From Streptomyces gilvus (lineage in GTDB: Bacteria; Actinomycetota; Actinomycetes; Streptomycetales; Streptomycetaceae), in contig NZ_JAKWBE010000025.1 of the NCBI RefSeq assembly GCF_022513565.1, positions 1-64,000 on the forward strand: a stretch of 64,000 nucleotides of DNA, read 5' to 3'. The position numbers were made by a program, and so were the translations under genes. This document shows, one piece after another, positions 7,734 to 16,779 of the stretch; within the stretch, counting starts at the first letter, position 1, and every line of letters begins with the position of its first letter. A model generated the notes under the pieces. It was not told the origin of the DNA and did no database searches. It worked only from the letters and a program-made list of their open reading frames with translations.

Positions 7734-10136
7734 ATGTCCCACGCACTCCCCCGACCCGCCGACGACGGGGTGGTGTCCGCAGCGCCGCGGGCCAAAGCCG
7801 TCGTAGCGGTCCTGGCACTCGGCGGGATCGTGGTCTCGCTGATGCAGACCCTGGTCATCCCGATCGTCCCGGAGCTGCCGAAGCTCCTGAACGCCCCGGC
7901 GTCCGACACCGCCTGGGCCGTCACGGCCACGCTGCTCGCCGCGGCCGTCGCCGTCCCGATGATGGGGCGGCTCGGCGACATGTACGGCAAGCGCCGCCTG
8001 CTTCTGACGAGCCTGGTGCTGCTGGTCGCGGGTTCGGTGACGGCCGCGCTCAGCGACTCGCTGACCCCGATGATCATCGGGCGGGCGCTGCAGGGCGCGG
8101 CCGGCGGTGTCATCCCGCTCGGCATCAGCATCATGCGGGACGAACTTCCCGCGGAACGCCTCGGTTCGGCCACCGCGATGATGAGTGCCTCGCTCGGTGT
8201 GGGCGCGGCGCTCGGACTGCCCGCGGCCGCGCTGATCGCCGACAACTTCGACTGGCACGTGCTGTTCTGGAGCTCGGCCGGGATGGGGGTCCTGGCGCTG
8301 CTGCTGGTTCTGTTCGTGGTGCCGGAGTCCAAGGTGCGCACGGGCGGTCGCTTCGACGTCGTGGGGGGCGTCGGAATGGCCGCCGGCCTGGTCTGTCTCC
8401 TTCTCCCCATCTCCAAGGGCGGCGACTGGGGCTGGGACAGCGGCACCACGCTCGGCCTGTTCGGCGCGTCCGTCGTCGTACTGCTGCTGTGGGGCTGGTA
8501 CGAGTTGCGGGCCGAGCAGCCGCTGGTCGACCTGCGCACCACCGCGCGCCGCCAGGTGCTCGTCACCAACCTCGCCTCGGTCGCCCTCGGCTTCGGCATG
8601 TTTGCGATGTCCCTGGTGCTTCCGCAGCTGCTGCAGTTGCCTGAGGCGACCGGCTACGGCCTGGGCAAGTCGCTGCTCACCGCCGGTCTGGTCATGGCCC
8701 CGTCGGGTCTGGTGATGATGGCGGTGGCGCCGGTCTCCGCCGCCCTCTCCAAGGCGAAGGGCCCGAAGGCGAGCCTGATGCTCGGGTCCCTGATCGTCGC
8801 GGCCGGCTACGGCCTGCAGATCCTGCTCATGTCGGAGGTCTGGCAGTTCGTACTGGTCTCCTGCGTCATCGGTTCCGGTATCGGCTTCACGTACGGCGCG
8901 ATGCCCTCGCTCATCATGGGCGCCGTGCCGCCCTCGCAGTCCGGCGCGGCCAACAGCCTCAACACACTGATGCGGTCCATCGGCACCTCGACCGCCAGTG
9001 CCGTCGCCGGCGTCATCCTCTCCCAGATGACCACCCGCCTGGGCCCCCTCTCCGTCCCCTCCGAGAACGGCTTCAAGACGGTCCTCGCGGTGGGCGGCGG
9101 CGCCGCTCTGCTGGCGTTCGCGGTGGCTTCGTTCATTCCGCGGCACGTGGCTACGGCTTCTGGCGGCGGGACGTCGGTCGAGGGTGCGTCGGGCAGTGGA
9201 GCTACGGCGGCTGCGGGCGCCGCAGTGGTGGCGGCACCGAGCCCGGCAGGCGCGGTCGTCGGTGCGGCAGCGTACGACTCGTCGGTGGGCGGCGCCGGCA
9301 TGGACACGCTCGGTCGAGTCCCGTCGGACTCGGGCACCGGGGACGGCCTCGGCCCGCTCGCCCGCCCGAACGCCGGCGGGATCCCCGTGACCGGGCACGT
9401 CTTCGCCACCGAGCGCGTACCGGTGGCCACCGCCGCGGTCACCCTGATCTCCCTCGGCGGCGAACAACTGAGCCGGTCGGTCTCGCGGCAGGACGGTTCG
9501 TACGGCGTCGAGGCGCCCAGCGCCGGCTCGTACGTGCTGATCGCTTCCGCCGAGGGGTTCCAGCCTCAGGCCTCGACGCTCGTCGTCACGGACGTCCCGG
9601 TGTCGTACGACGTCCTGCTGAGCGGCACCAGTGGACTCGCCGGTCTGGTGCGGTCCGCGGACAGCGGGGCGCCCGTCGCCGACGCGGTGGTCATCGTGAC
9701 GGATGTGCGCGGGGAGGTGCTGGCCACCGGACGGACGGACGTGCTGGGCGAGTTCACGGTCACCGACCTGGTGCCGGGAACGGTGACCCTGGCCGTCAAC
9801 TCCCCCAAGCACCGGCCGCTGGCCCTGCCCGTCGAGATCGGCTCCACGGGCGCCACGCGGGTCGAGGTGGAACTCCGGCCGGGCGCCCACGTCCGGGGCA
9901 CGGTCCGCGGAGGCGGCGCCCCGTTGAGCGACGCCCGCGTGACCCTCGTCGACGCGGCGGGCAACGTGATCGCCACGACCCGCACCGACCTGGACGGCGC
10001 CTACGCCTTCTCCGACCTGGACAGCGGCGCGTACACGGTCATCGCGACGGGGTACCCGCCGCGCGCGGCGACGGTGACGGTCTCGGGAAGCGACGCCGAC
10101 GAACACGACATCGAACTCACGCACAGCCCGGAGTAG
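7734..10136 (+). CDS. MFS transporter (14-TM) fused to three carboxypeptidase-regulatory-like domains
   Basis: An 800-residue fusion. Residues 1-470 form a DHA2-type MFS transporter, with a cytoplasmic loop motif GRLGDMYGKRRLL after helix 2. A Gly/Ala/Ser linker follows (about 475-545). Residues 545-800 hold three tandem Ig-like carboxypeptidase-regulatory modules, each with a (D/G)xDGxY(x)-like strand such as RQDGSYGVEAPSAGSYVLIA and LDGAYAFSDLDSGAYTVIA. ATG 7734 follows a GGAGG ribosome site; an ATG 30 bp upstream is possible. In 14-TM MFS proteins the C-terminus is normally cytoplasmic, whereas these modules are mostly found in exported proteins. The substrate is unknown. Confidence 0.88.
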   Translation: MSHALPRPADDGVVSAAPRAKAVVAVLALGGIVVSLMQTLVIPIVPELPKLLNAPASDTAWAVTATLLAAAVAVPMMGRLGDMYGKRRLLLTSLVLLVAGSVTAALSDSLTPMIIGRALQGAAGGVIPLGISIMRDELPAERLGSATAMMSASLGVGAALGLPAAALIADNFDWHVLFWSSAGMGVLALLLVLFVVPESKVRTGGRFDVVGGVGMAAGLVCLLLPISKGGDWGWDSGTTLGLFGASVVVLLLWGWYELRAEQPLVDLRTTARRQVLVTNLASVALGFGMFAMSLVLPQLLQLPEATGYGLGKSLLTAGLVMAPSGLVMMAVAPVSAALSKAKGPKASLMLGSLIVAAGYGLQILLMSEVWQFVLVSCVIGSGIGFTYGAMPSLIMGAVPPSQSGAANSLNTLMRSIGTSTASAVAGVILSQMTTRLGPLSVPSENGFKTVLAVGGGAALLAFAVASFIPRHVATASGGGTSVEGASGSGATAAAGAAVVAAPSPAGAVVGAAAYDSSVGGAGMDTLGRVPSDSGTGDGLGPLARPNAGGIPVTGHVFATERVPVATAAVTLISLGGEQLSRSVSRQDGSYGVEAPSAGSYVLIASAEGFQPQASTLVVTDVPVSYDVLLSGTSGLAGLVRSADSGAPVADAVVIVTDVRGEVLATGRTDVLGEFTVTDLVPGTVTLAVNSPKHRPLALPVEIGSTGATRVEVELRPGAHVRGTVRGGGAPLSDARVTLVDAAGNVIATTRTDLDGAYAFSDLDSGAYTVIATGYPPRAATVTVSGSDADEHDIELTHSPE

Positions 10137-10150
10137 TTCAGGGAGGGGGG

Positions 10151-10212
10151 AGGTGGGCGGGCGAGGGTGGGCGGGCGGAGGTGGGCGGGCGAAAGCGGGC
10201 GGGCGAGGGTGG
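10151..10212. repeat. GGTGGGCGGGCGAGG-type minisatellite
   Basis: About four imperfect head-to-tail copies of a 13-15 bp unit (GGTGGGCGGGCGAG and variants) begin just 15 bp after the stop codon of the MFS-fusion gene. Confidence 0.75.
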
Positions 10213-10305
10213 CCGACCGGGACTGCCCGGCCGCCCACCGGGCGGGGCGGTCAGCCCGGCCCGCGCAGCCCACATCCGCCGTCCACACCCACCGCCTGCA
10301 CGCAA

Positions 10306-10347
10306 AGACCCCCTCCGCTCTGCGTCTCCGCAGAATGGAGGGGGTCT
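10306..10347. terminator. Bidirectional terminator between MFS-fusion gene and tRNA-Tyr
   Basis: AGACCCCCTCC pairs with GGAGGGGGTCT (11 bp, 20-nt loop that can itself fold through CTGCG/CGCAG). It lies between convergent genes and ends 10 bp from the 3' end of tRNA-Tyr, so it can serve both transcripts. Confidence 0.75.
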
Positions 10348-10356
10348 CTCTCAGCG

Positions 10357-10438
10357 TGGCGGCGCCAGGATTCGAACCTGGGAAGGTAGAACCGGCAGAT
10401 TTACAGTCTGCTCCCTTTGGCCGCTCGGGCACACCGCC
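10357..10438 (-). tRNA. tRNA-Tyr (GUA)
   Basis: An 82-nt class II tRNA. The acceptor GGCGGTG pairs with CGCCGCC, the anticodon stem GCAGA/TCTGC encloses CTGTAAA (anticodon GTA), an extended variable arm follows, and the T loop is TTCGAAT. The long variable arm and anticodon fix tyrosine. Confidence 0.95.
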
Positions 10439-10663
10439 GGGGTTGCTGCCGTTCGAACCGCTTTTCGGCGGTGCTCCGTGGCAACGACGTAAACAATACC
10501 CGATGCCGAGGGGTGCTTCGCCACCCGATTGATCTGCGCTCGGAGGACCAGGGGTGGCTAGGCTTGTGCGGATGCAGCCCGGGCAACACGCCGGGCTCGG
10601 CGGTCACCCCCACGCCCGCCGATCCGCACCCCACACCTACCCCGATACAAGGAGCCACAGGAC

Positions 10664-11152
10664 ATGGCCGACTCCAGTTTCGACATCGTCTCGAAGGTCG
10701 AGCGGCAGGAGGTCGACAACGCCCTCAACCAGGCCGCCAAGGAGATCTCGCAGCGCTACGACTTCAAGGGCGTGGGAGCCTCGATCTCGTGGTCCGGTGA
10801 CAAGATCCTCATGGAGGCGAACTCAGAGGACCGGGTCAAGGCCGTCCTCGACGTCTTCCAGTCCAAGCTGATCAAGCGCGGGATCTCCCTGAAGGCGCTG
10901 GACGCGGGCGAGCCCCAGCTCTCGGGCAAGGAGTACAAGATCTTCGCGTCGATCGAGGAGGGCATCTCCCAGGAGAACGCGAAGAAGGTGGCGAAGATCA
11001 TCCGCGATGAGGGTCCGAAGGGCGTGAAGGCCCAGGTCCAGGGGGACGAGCTGCGGGTCAGCTCCAAGAGCCGGGACGATCTGCAGGCCGTCATCGCCCT
11101 TCTGAAGGGCAAGGACTTCGACTTCGCGCTCCAGTTCGTGAACTACCGGTGA
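10664..11152 (+). CDS. YajQ family nucleotide-binding protein
   Basis: A 162-residue protein starting ADSSFDIVSKVERQEVDNAL, the invariant YajQ N-terminus. It ends FDFALQFVNYR, the invariant family end. It forms two RNA-recognition-motif-like domains; family members bind nucleotides, and in Xanthomonas a homologue binds cyclic-di-GMP. There is a GGAG ribosome site about 10 bp upstream of the ATG. It lies between tRNA-Tyr (divergent) and a convergent GlsB-type gene, with a strong shared terminator downstream. Confidence 0.95.
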   Translation: MADSSFDIVSKVERQEVDNALNQAAKEISQRYDFKGVGASISWSGDKILMEANSEDRVKAVLDVFQSKLIKRGISLKALDAGEPQLSGKEYKIFASIEEGISQENAKKVAKIIRDEGPKGVKAQVQGDELRVSSKSRDDLQAVIALLKGKDFDFALQFVNYR

Positions 11153-11210
11153 CACCGGTGGGACAGGTGACGTCGGCGACATCAGGCAGTCGCTGACTTC
11201 TCCGGCGTAC

Positions 11211-11246
11211 GAGAAGGGTGGGCACCCGTCGGTGCCCACCCTTCTC
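11211..11246. terminator. Perfect 16-bp hairpin terminator
   Basis: Positions 11211-11226 and 11231-11246 form a perfect 16-bp stem with a CGTC tetraloop between the convergent yajQ-like and glsB-like genes. It will act in both directions. Confidence 0.88.
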
Positions 11247-11284
11247 CCCTGCTGGCTGCGGTCCGGGGGTGTACTCGGTGGTGC

Positions 11285-11551
11285 TCAGTCGCGCGAGTTG
11301 CCGAACAGGATGCGGTAGACGATCAGCAGGACCAGCGAGCCGCCGATCGCCGCTGCCCAGGTGGCGCCGTCGTAGAAGTTCTTGGTGATCGGATGGTCCA
11401 GCCAGCGGGCCGAGATCCAGCCGCCGATGAAGGCGCCCGCGATACCGATGAGCGTCGTGCCGATGAAGCCGCCCGGGTCGCGGCCCGGCAGCAGGAACTT
11501 GGCGATGGCCCCGGCCAACAGCCCCAGAATGATCCAGCTGATGATCGTCAT
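11285..11551 (-). CDS. GlsB/YeaQ/YmgE family small membrane protein
   Basis: An 88-residue protein with three hydrophobic segments. The first is IISWIILGLLAGAIAKFLLPG, followed by the conserved turn DPGGFIGTTLIGIAGAFIGGW. This is the transglycosylase-associated/YeaQ family, small stress-induced inner-membrane proteins of unknown mechanism. ATG start at 11551; length is typical. It is monocistronic and terminated by the 16-bp hairpin. Confidence 0.93.
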   Translation of the reverse strand: MTIISWIILGLLAGAIAKFLLPGRDPGGFIGTTLIGIAGAFIGGWISARWLDHPITKNFYDGATWAAAIGGSLVLLIVYRILFGNSRD

Positions 11552-11767
11552 GCCGTGAACCTGCCCCTCCGCACTGTGCTTGCACTGTCCGTACGGTGTG
11601 ATTTCGGTGCGGACCTGCTGTGCGCCGCGCGTCGTGCGTCCGTGGCGCGCGGGCCGGGTGCCGGTCGGTCCGTACGACCGGCTCGTCGCGCGCCTGTTCG
11701 TGCTCTGTTGGGATAGAGGACGTCACGGCGGCACTCCTCGGTTGCGGCGATCAGTAGGGTGCCGGAC

Positions 11768-13027
11768 ATGACGCATTCCGGCGCCGCGTCCGAGCTACGC
11801 CGCACCCTGGGTGTCGGGGACGCCGTGGTCATCGGGCTCGGCTCGATGGTCGGGGCGGGCATCTTCGCCGCTCTCGGGCCGGCGGCACGCGCCGCAGGTT
11901 CGGGGCTGCTGGTCGGCCTGGCGGTCGCCGCCGTGGTCGCGTACTGCAACGCCACCTCGTCGGCGCGGCTGGCCGCGCGGTATCCGGCCTCCGGCGGCAC
12001 GTATGTGTACGGGCGCGAGCGGCTGGGTGCGTTCTGGGGTTATCTCGCGGGCTGGTCGTTCGTCGTCGGGAAAACGGCCTCCTGTGCGGCGATGGCGCTG
12101 ACCGTGGGCGCCTACGTCTGGCCTGCGCAGACTCATGCCGTGGCGGTCGCCGCCGTGGTGGCGCTGACGGCGGTGAACTACGGCGGCATCCAGAAGTCCG
12201 CCTGGCTGACGCGGGCGATCGTGGCGGTGGTGCTGGCGGTCCTCGCTTCCGTGGTGGTCGTGTGCCTGGGGTCGGGGACGTCCGAGGCCGCGCGCCTGAG
12301 CGTCGGGACGTCGGGCGGTGTGGGCGGGGTGCTGCAGGCGGCCGGTCTGCTGTTCTTCGCGTTCGCGGGATACGCCCGCATCGCGACCCTCGGTGAGGAG
12401 GTACGGGATCCTGCGCGCACCATCCCCCGAGCCATCCCGGTGGCTCTGGGCATCGCGCTCGCGGTCTACGTGTGTGTGGCGGTGGCCGTCCTTTCGGTGC
12501 TGGGGGCGGATGGTCTCGGGCGGGCGGAGGCCCCGCTGGCCGAGGCGGTGCGGGCTGCCGGGGTGCCGGGGATGGTCCCGGTCGTGCGGGTGGGTGCCGC
12601 GGTGGCCGCGCTGGGTTCGCTGCTCGCCCTGATCCTGGGTGTCTCACGGACGACGCTGGCGATGGCACGGGACCGGCATCTGCCCGGCGCGCTGTCGGCC
12701 GTGCATCCGCGCTTCCAGGTGCCCCACCGGGCCGAACTGGCTGTCGGCGCGGTCGTCACCGTCCTGGCCGCCACGGTGGATGTCCGGGGCGCGATCGGGT
12801 TCTCCTCCTTCGGTGTGCTGGCGTACTACGCCGTGGCCAACGCCTCCGCCTGGACCCTCGATCCGGCCCCGAAGGCGCGCCTGTTGCCGGCGGTGGGACT
12901 CGTCGGCTGCGTGGTACTGGCGTTCTCGCTGCCGGGCGTCTCGACGGTCGTGGGCGCGGCGGTGTTGGCGGTGGGTGCGCTGGCGTACGGGATGCGTCGG
13001 CGGGTGACGGGGCGGCGCGAGACGTAG
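11768..13027 (+). CDS. APC-superfamily amino-acid permease
   Basis: A 419-residue polytopic permease with about 12 membrane segments. The N-terminal helix VGDAVVIGLGSMVGAGIF contains the unwound GSMVGAGIF substrate-binding segment of APC transporters. FFAFAGYARIATLGEEVRDP around residue 200 is the conserved helix-6 region followed by the E-V-x-x-P loop. The ATG at 11768 is preferred over the GTG three codons earlier. Flanking genes give no hint of the amino acid carried. Confidence 0.9.
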   Translation: MTHSGAASELRRTLGVGDAVVIGLGSMVGAGIFAALGPAARAAGSGLLVGLAVAAVVAYCNATSSARLAARYPASGGTYVYGRERLGAFWGYLAGWSFVVGKTASCAAMALTVGAYVWPAQTHAVAVAAVVALTAVNYGGIQKSAWLTRAIVAVVLAVLASVVVVCLGSGTSEAARLSVGTSGGVGGVLQAAGLLFFAFAGYARIATLGEEVRDPARTIPRAIPVALGIALAVYVCVAVAVLSVLGADGLGRAEAPLAEAVRAAGVPGMVPVVRVGAAVAALGSLLALILGVSRTTLAMARDRHLPGALSAVHPRFQVPHRAELAVGAVVTVLAATVDVRGAIGFSSFGVLAYYAVANASAWTLDPAPKARLLPAVGLVGCVVLAFSLPGVSTVVGAAVLAVGALAYGMRRRVTGRRET

Positions 13028-13052
13028 GCGGTCGTCGAGTGCGGGGGCGGCG

Positions 13053-13621
13053 TCAGGAGGTCGGCGCCTGCGCCGCCGTACGTATGCGGAAGTCGGTCCA
13101 GGCAGGCATCTGGAACTCGTCGTCCATCACGTCGTACCAGCCTGTGCCGTCGACCCAGGCCCTCAGCCAGTCCGCGAGGTCAGGGGTGTCCACGAACCAG
13201 GCATGGTCGGGGTCGCCCGGGTTGGGCTCGAACAGCAGGACCGTGGCTTGCGGGGAGCGGCAGTCCACGCAGGCGTACATGGCGCATCCCCAGTGGGATA
13301 TCGGCAGGATGCCCTCGGGCCAGGGCCAGTCGGGGTCCTTGCGGCCGCTGTCGCGGTTGGCCAGGTACTGCACCACGGCGGCGGGCTCACCGGCCGGCGA
13401 ACTGTCGAGCAGGGGCAACAGGCCGTATTCCGGGCCGAATCCGCCGTCCCCTATCCGCAGGTACAGGTCGGAGAGCAGTGAGGAAGGGGGAAGCCCAGGG
13501 CGGCCTCGGCGCGGGCCAGCGTCGCCTCGTCGGCGGGCTCGGGGAGGGAAGGCCAGCCCCAGGGGCGGGTGTTGCGTGCCTTGGCGGCCACCCGTGCCAG
13601 CAACTGCTCGTTCTCGGTCAT
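13053..13621 (-). pseudogene. SMI1/KNR4-family gene interrupted by a 1-nt frameshift
   Basis: An N-terminal frame starting at ATG 13621 (MTENEQLLARVAAKARNTRP, then LPEPADEATLARAEAALGFPLP) runs into a stop near 13455. The adjacent frame continues as LLSDLYLRIGDGGFGPEYG from about 13479 to the stop at 13053. Together they make one SMI1/KNR4-like protein of about 189 residues with the family order ALGFPLP-x-LLSDLY-GNGGFGP and WPEGILPISHWGCAMY. Losing one base in CTTCCTCACTGCTC (near 13478-13485) explains the split. The protein family is often found as immunity proteins or in regulatory roles. This is either a recent inactivating mutation or a base-calling error. Confidence 0.75.
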
Positions 13622-13661
13622 GGGTTCATGATGCAAGCCGCCACTGACAATCGGGCGGGCC

Positions 13662-13722
13662 TGTGGACAACCTCGGGATTGTGGAAAACCTCGGGATTGT
13701 GGAAAAAATCGGCTGTGGAAAA
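13662..13722. repeat. Four DnaA-box-like 9-mers with 16-18 bp spacing
   Basis: TGTGGACAA at 13662 is the exact complement of the Streptomyces DnaA box TTGTCCACA. TGTGGAAAA follows at 13680, 13698 and 13714 (complement TTTTCCACA, fitting TTWTNCACA). Two boxes lie in a perfect tandem 18-bp repeat (13671-13706). All four share one orientation. The array lies between the frameshifted SMI1 gene start and the YccF gene stop. Confidence 0.6.
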
Positions 13723-13824
13723 CGCGGCGGCCCGGGCGGGGGTCCGGCGAAGCCGCCGGTCTTCCGTTCGGGCCGCGGGTAGGAGGAGCAGGGGTGTGCC
13801 GTGTTGCCGAAAGGGGCGAGGCGA

Positions 13825-14217
13825 TCAGCGGGTCGCGAAGGGCTCGTCCGTGCGTACGATCTCGCGGCCGAGCGGCAGCAGGGAAACCGGGATCAGCTTG
13901 AAATTGGCGATGCCGAACGGGATGCCGATGATCGTGATGCACAGCGCGATGCCGGTGACGATGTGCGTCAGCGCCAGCCACCAGCCCGCGAGGACCAGCC
14001 ACAGGACGTTGCCCACGCATGAGGGCGCACCGGCGTCACGGCGCTCGACCGTGGTGTACCCGAAGGGCCACAGGGCGTAGACGCCGATACGGAACGCGGC
14101 GATTCCAAAGGGAATGCCGATGATCGTGATGCAGAGCAGGAGTCCCGCGGCCACGTAACCGAGGAACAGCCAGAAGCCGCTGAGGACCAGCCAGATGACG
14201 TTCAGGATGGTTTTCAC
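13825..14217 (-). CDS. YccF-domain membrane protein
   Basis: A 130-residue protein made of two similar halves. Each holds a hydrophobic segment and the signature CITIIGIPFGIA, first at about residues 29-40 and again at about 92-103. This internal duplication defines the YccF (DUF307) family of small inner-membrane proteins, whose role is unknown. Its start ATG overlaps the stop of htpX by 4 bp (ATGA), so it is translationally coupled to that gene and may act with it in membrane quality control. Confidence 0.92.
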   Translation of the reverse strand: MKTILNVIWLVLSGFWLFLGYVAAGLLLCITIIGIPFGIAAFRIGVYALWPFGYTTVERRDAGAPSCVGNVLWLVLAGWWLALTHIVTGIALCITIIGIPFGIANFKLIPVSLLPLGREIVRTDEPFATR

Positions 14218-15164
14218 TGGGGGCGACCTGCCATCTTCTCGAGGCGGGCGATGCGGTCCGCCATCGGCGGATGTGTCGAGAACATCTTGGAGAGTCCCTG
14301 ACCAGGACGGAAGGGGTTCGCGATCATCATATGACTCGCGGTCTCGATGCGCGGCTCGGGCGGCAGCGGCAGCTGCTGAGTGCCCGTCTCCAGCTTGCGC
14401 AGCGCGCTGGCGAGGGCGAGCGGGTCACCGGTCAGCTGGGCGCCGGAGGCGTCGGCCTCGTACTCGCGTGAGCGGCTGATCGCCAGCTGGATGAGGGTGG
14501 CCGCGAGCGGGCCCAGGATCATGATGAGCAGCATGCCGAGGATGCCGGGGCCGTCGTCGTCGTCCGAACGGCCGATCGGGATCAGCCAGGCGAAGTTGAC
14601 CAGGAACATGATCACCGAGGCGAGGGCTCCGGCGACCGACGAGATGAGGATGTCCCGGTTGTAGACGTGGCTGAGCTCGTGGCCGATGACTCCGCGCAGT
14701 TCGCGCTCGTCCAGGAGGCGCATGATGCCTTCCGTGCAGCACACGGCGGCGTTGCGGGGGTTGCGGCCCGTGGCGAAGGCGTTGGGGGCCTCCGTCGGGG
14801 AGATGTACAGGCGCGGCATGGGCTGGCGGGCCTGGGTGGAGAGGTCGCGGACCATGCGGTAGAGGGCAGGGGCCTCGAACTCGCTCACCGGGCGCGCGCG
14901 CATCGCGCGTAGAGCCAGTTTGTCGCTGTTCCAGTACGCGTACGCGTTCGTGCCCAGCGCGACGAGAACCGCTACGACGAGCCCCATGCGGCCGAAGAAG
15001 CTGCCGATGACGATGATGAGGGCGGACAGTCCTCCGAGGAGTACTGCGGTCCTTAGCCCGTTGTGCCGGCGGTGCACGGTACGCCCTCCAAGTCGTGCAG
15101 CAGGGGAACCCTTTGCTTGCGGATCGTGCTTGCTGTCGTTGACGCCACTGGCCCGTGGTGACAC
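14214..15164 (-). CDS. htpX: HtpX-family M48 membrane zinc metalloprotease
   Basis: A 316-residue integral-membrane endopeptidase. Two N-terminal helices (about residues 39-58 and 60-80) precede the cytosolic catalytic part. The zinc motif HELSH is at residues 162-166, and the third ligand lies in REYEADASGA. PNAFATGRNPRNAAVCCTEG is the conserved M48 segment before the active site. Homologues degrade damaged membrane proteins. The GTG at 15164 follows GGGAGGAT. The C-terminal end overlaps yccF by 4 bp. Confidence 0.92.
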   Translation of the reverse strand: MSPRASGVNDSKHDPQAKGSPAARLGGRTVHRRHNGLRTAVLLGGLSALIIVIGSFFGRMGLVVAVLVALGTNAYAYWNSDKLALRAMRARPVSEFEAPALYRMVRDLSTQARQPMPRLYISPTEAPNAFATGRNPRNAAVCCTEGIMRLLDERELRGVIGHELSHVYNRDILISSVAGALASVIMFLVNFAWLIPIGRSDDDDGPGILGMLLIMILGPLAATLIQLAISRSREYEADASGAQLTGDPLALASALRKLETGTQQLPLPPEPRIETASHMMIANPFRPGQGLSKMFSTHPPMADRIARLEKMAGRPQ

Positions 15165-15270
15165 GTCCAGTGGATCCTCCCGCCCAGCTCAACGCCAGGC
15201 GCGGGTCACTAGTTCCCTTGTGCGTACGGCGGCATGCCTCGGCCGTGCGGGTGACGGGCCCGGCGGAGGT

Positions 15271-16779
15271 TCAGAAGAGGCCGGTGCCGGCGAATCGCAG
15301 GACCAGTTGGGGGGCTCCGGAGAGGGCGATGCCGAGGACGCCGGTGAGGGTGATCGCGGCGGTGAGGGGCGCCGGGAGGCGGTGTCTGACGGGCTCGCCC
15401 TCGGGGGCACGGAACAGCAGGGCCGTCCACTGCAGGTAGTAGAAGAGGGCGATCACGACGTTGGCGGCCATGACGACGGCCAGCCAGCCCAGGCCCGCGT
15501 TCACGGCGGCGGAGAAGACGGTGACCTTGGCGAACAGGCCGATGATGCCCGGGGGCAGTCCGGCGAGGCAGAGCAGGAAGAAGGCCAGGAGGAGGGCGGC
15601 GAACGGGTTCGTGGCGTAGAGGCCGCGGTAGTCGGTGATGCGGTTGGCGGTCCTGGTGCGGCCCACCAGTGCGGCCACGGCGAAGGCGCCGAGGTTCACG
15701 GCTGCGTACATGAGGGCGTAGGCGACCGTGGAGCCGATGGAGCGTTCGGCGTCGTTCGAGTAGGCGGCCGCGGCGATCGGTACGAGGAGGTAGCCGGCCT
15801 GGCCGACCGAGGACCAGGCGAGGAGGCGTACGGCGCTGTACGCGCGCGTGGCCTGCTGGCGCAGGGCGCCGACGTTGCCGACGGTCATGGTGAGGGCGGC
15901 CAGGGCGGCGAGTGCGGGACCCCAGACGTCGGCGTACGACGGGAAGGCGACCACTGTGACGAGGATCAGGCCGGTGAAGCCGACCGCCTTGCCGACGACC
16001 GACAGGTAGGCGGCGATCGGGAGCGGGGCTCCTACATAGGTGTCGGGGACCCAGAAGTGGAAGGGTACGGCGGCGGTCTTGAAGGCGAAGCCGACGAGGG
16101 TGAGGACGACGCCGGTCTGGGCGAGGGTGTGGAGCTGGCCGTCGACGTGCTGGATGCGGTCGGCGACCTGGGTGAGGTAGAGGGTGCCGGTGGAGGCGTA
16201 CACGAAGCTGATGCCCATGAGGCTGACGGCGGTCGCGGTGACCGACGACAGGAAGAACTTCAGGGCGGCTTCCGAGGACTTCTTGTCGCCGTGCCGGATG
16301 CCGACGAGGGCGAAGGCCGGCAGGGAGGCGACCTCCAGGGCGACGACGAGGGTCGCGAGGTCGCGGGAGGCGGGCAGGAGGGCGGCGCCGGCTGCGGAGG
16401 ACAGCAGGAGGAACCAGTACTCCCCTTCGGGGAGTTGTCTGTCCGCGTCCTTGAGGGTGGTGACCGACAGCAGGGCGGCCAGGAGGGCTCCGCCGAGGAC
16501 CAGGAACTGGATGACCAGGGTGAAGCGGTCCGCGGTGTAGCTGCACGCGTGCGTGCCGTTCACGCAGAAGGTGGCACGGTCGCCGTCCAGCAGCGGCAGG
16601 AGCATCACTGCGGCTGCGGCGAGGCCTGCGACGGAGACCCAGCCGAGGAGCGGTTTGCGTGCCTCGGGCACGAACAGGTCGGCGACGAGGACGACGAGTC
16701 CGACGGCCGCCGCGATGGTGGGGGGCGCGATGGCGAGCCAGTCGACGGACTGGACGAGGTTCGCGGCCAGGGCGCTCAT
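15271..16779 (-). CDS. nuoN: NADH-quinone oxidoreductase subunit N (second nuo operon)
   Basis: A 502-residue antiporter-like membrane subunit with about 14 helices. It contains the conserved proton-pumping core of the family (for example the segments HFWVPDTYVGAPLPIAAYLS and GLPPGIIGLFAKVTVF). Its ATG overlaps the nuoM stop by 4 bp (ATGA). It is the last gene of the ten-gene nuo cluster. Length and family features are complete, so proton translocation by this arm is plausible even though the operon lacks the electron-input subunits. Confidence 0.95.
   Translation of the reverse strand: MSALAANLVQSVDWLAIAPPTIAAAVGLVVLVADLFVPEARKPLLGWVSVAGLAAAAVMLLPLLDGDRATFCVNGTHACSYTADRFTLVIQFLVLGGALLAALLSVTTLKDADRQLPEGEYWFLLLSSAAGAALLPASRDLATLVVALEVASLPAFALVGIRHGDKKSSEAALKFFLSSVTATAVSLMGISFVYASTGTLYLTQVADRIQHVDGQLHTLAQTGVVLTLVGFAFKTAAVPFHFWVPDTYVGAPLPIAAYLSVVGKAVGFTGLILVTVVAFPSYADVWGPALAALAALTMTVGNVGALRQQATRAYSAVRLLAWSSVGQAGYLLVPIAAAAYSNDAERSIGSTVAYALMYAAVNLGAFAVAALVGRTRTANRITDYRGLYATNPFAALLLAFFLLCLAGLPPGIIGLFAKVTVFSAAVNAGLGWLAVVMAANVVIALFYYLQWTALLFRAPEGEPVRHRLPAPLTAAITLTGVLGIALSGAPQLVLRFAGTGLF

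Noticed and set aside
13662..13722. A replication origin
   Set aside because: Only four boxes and no dnaA, dnaN or gyrase genes nearby; the chromosomal origin of Streptomyces has many more boxes in a dnaA-dnaN spacer.
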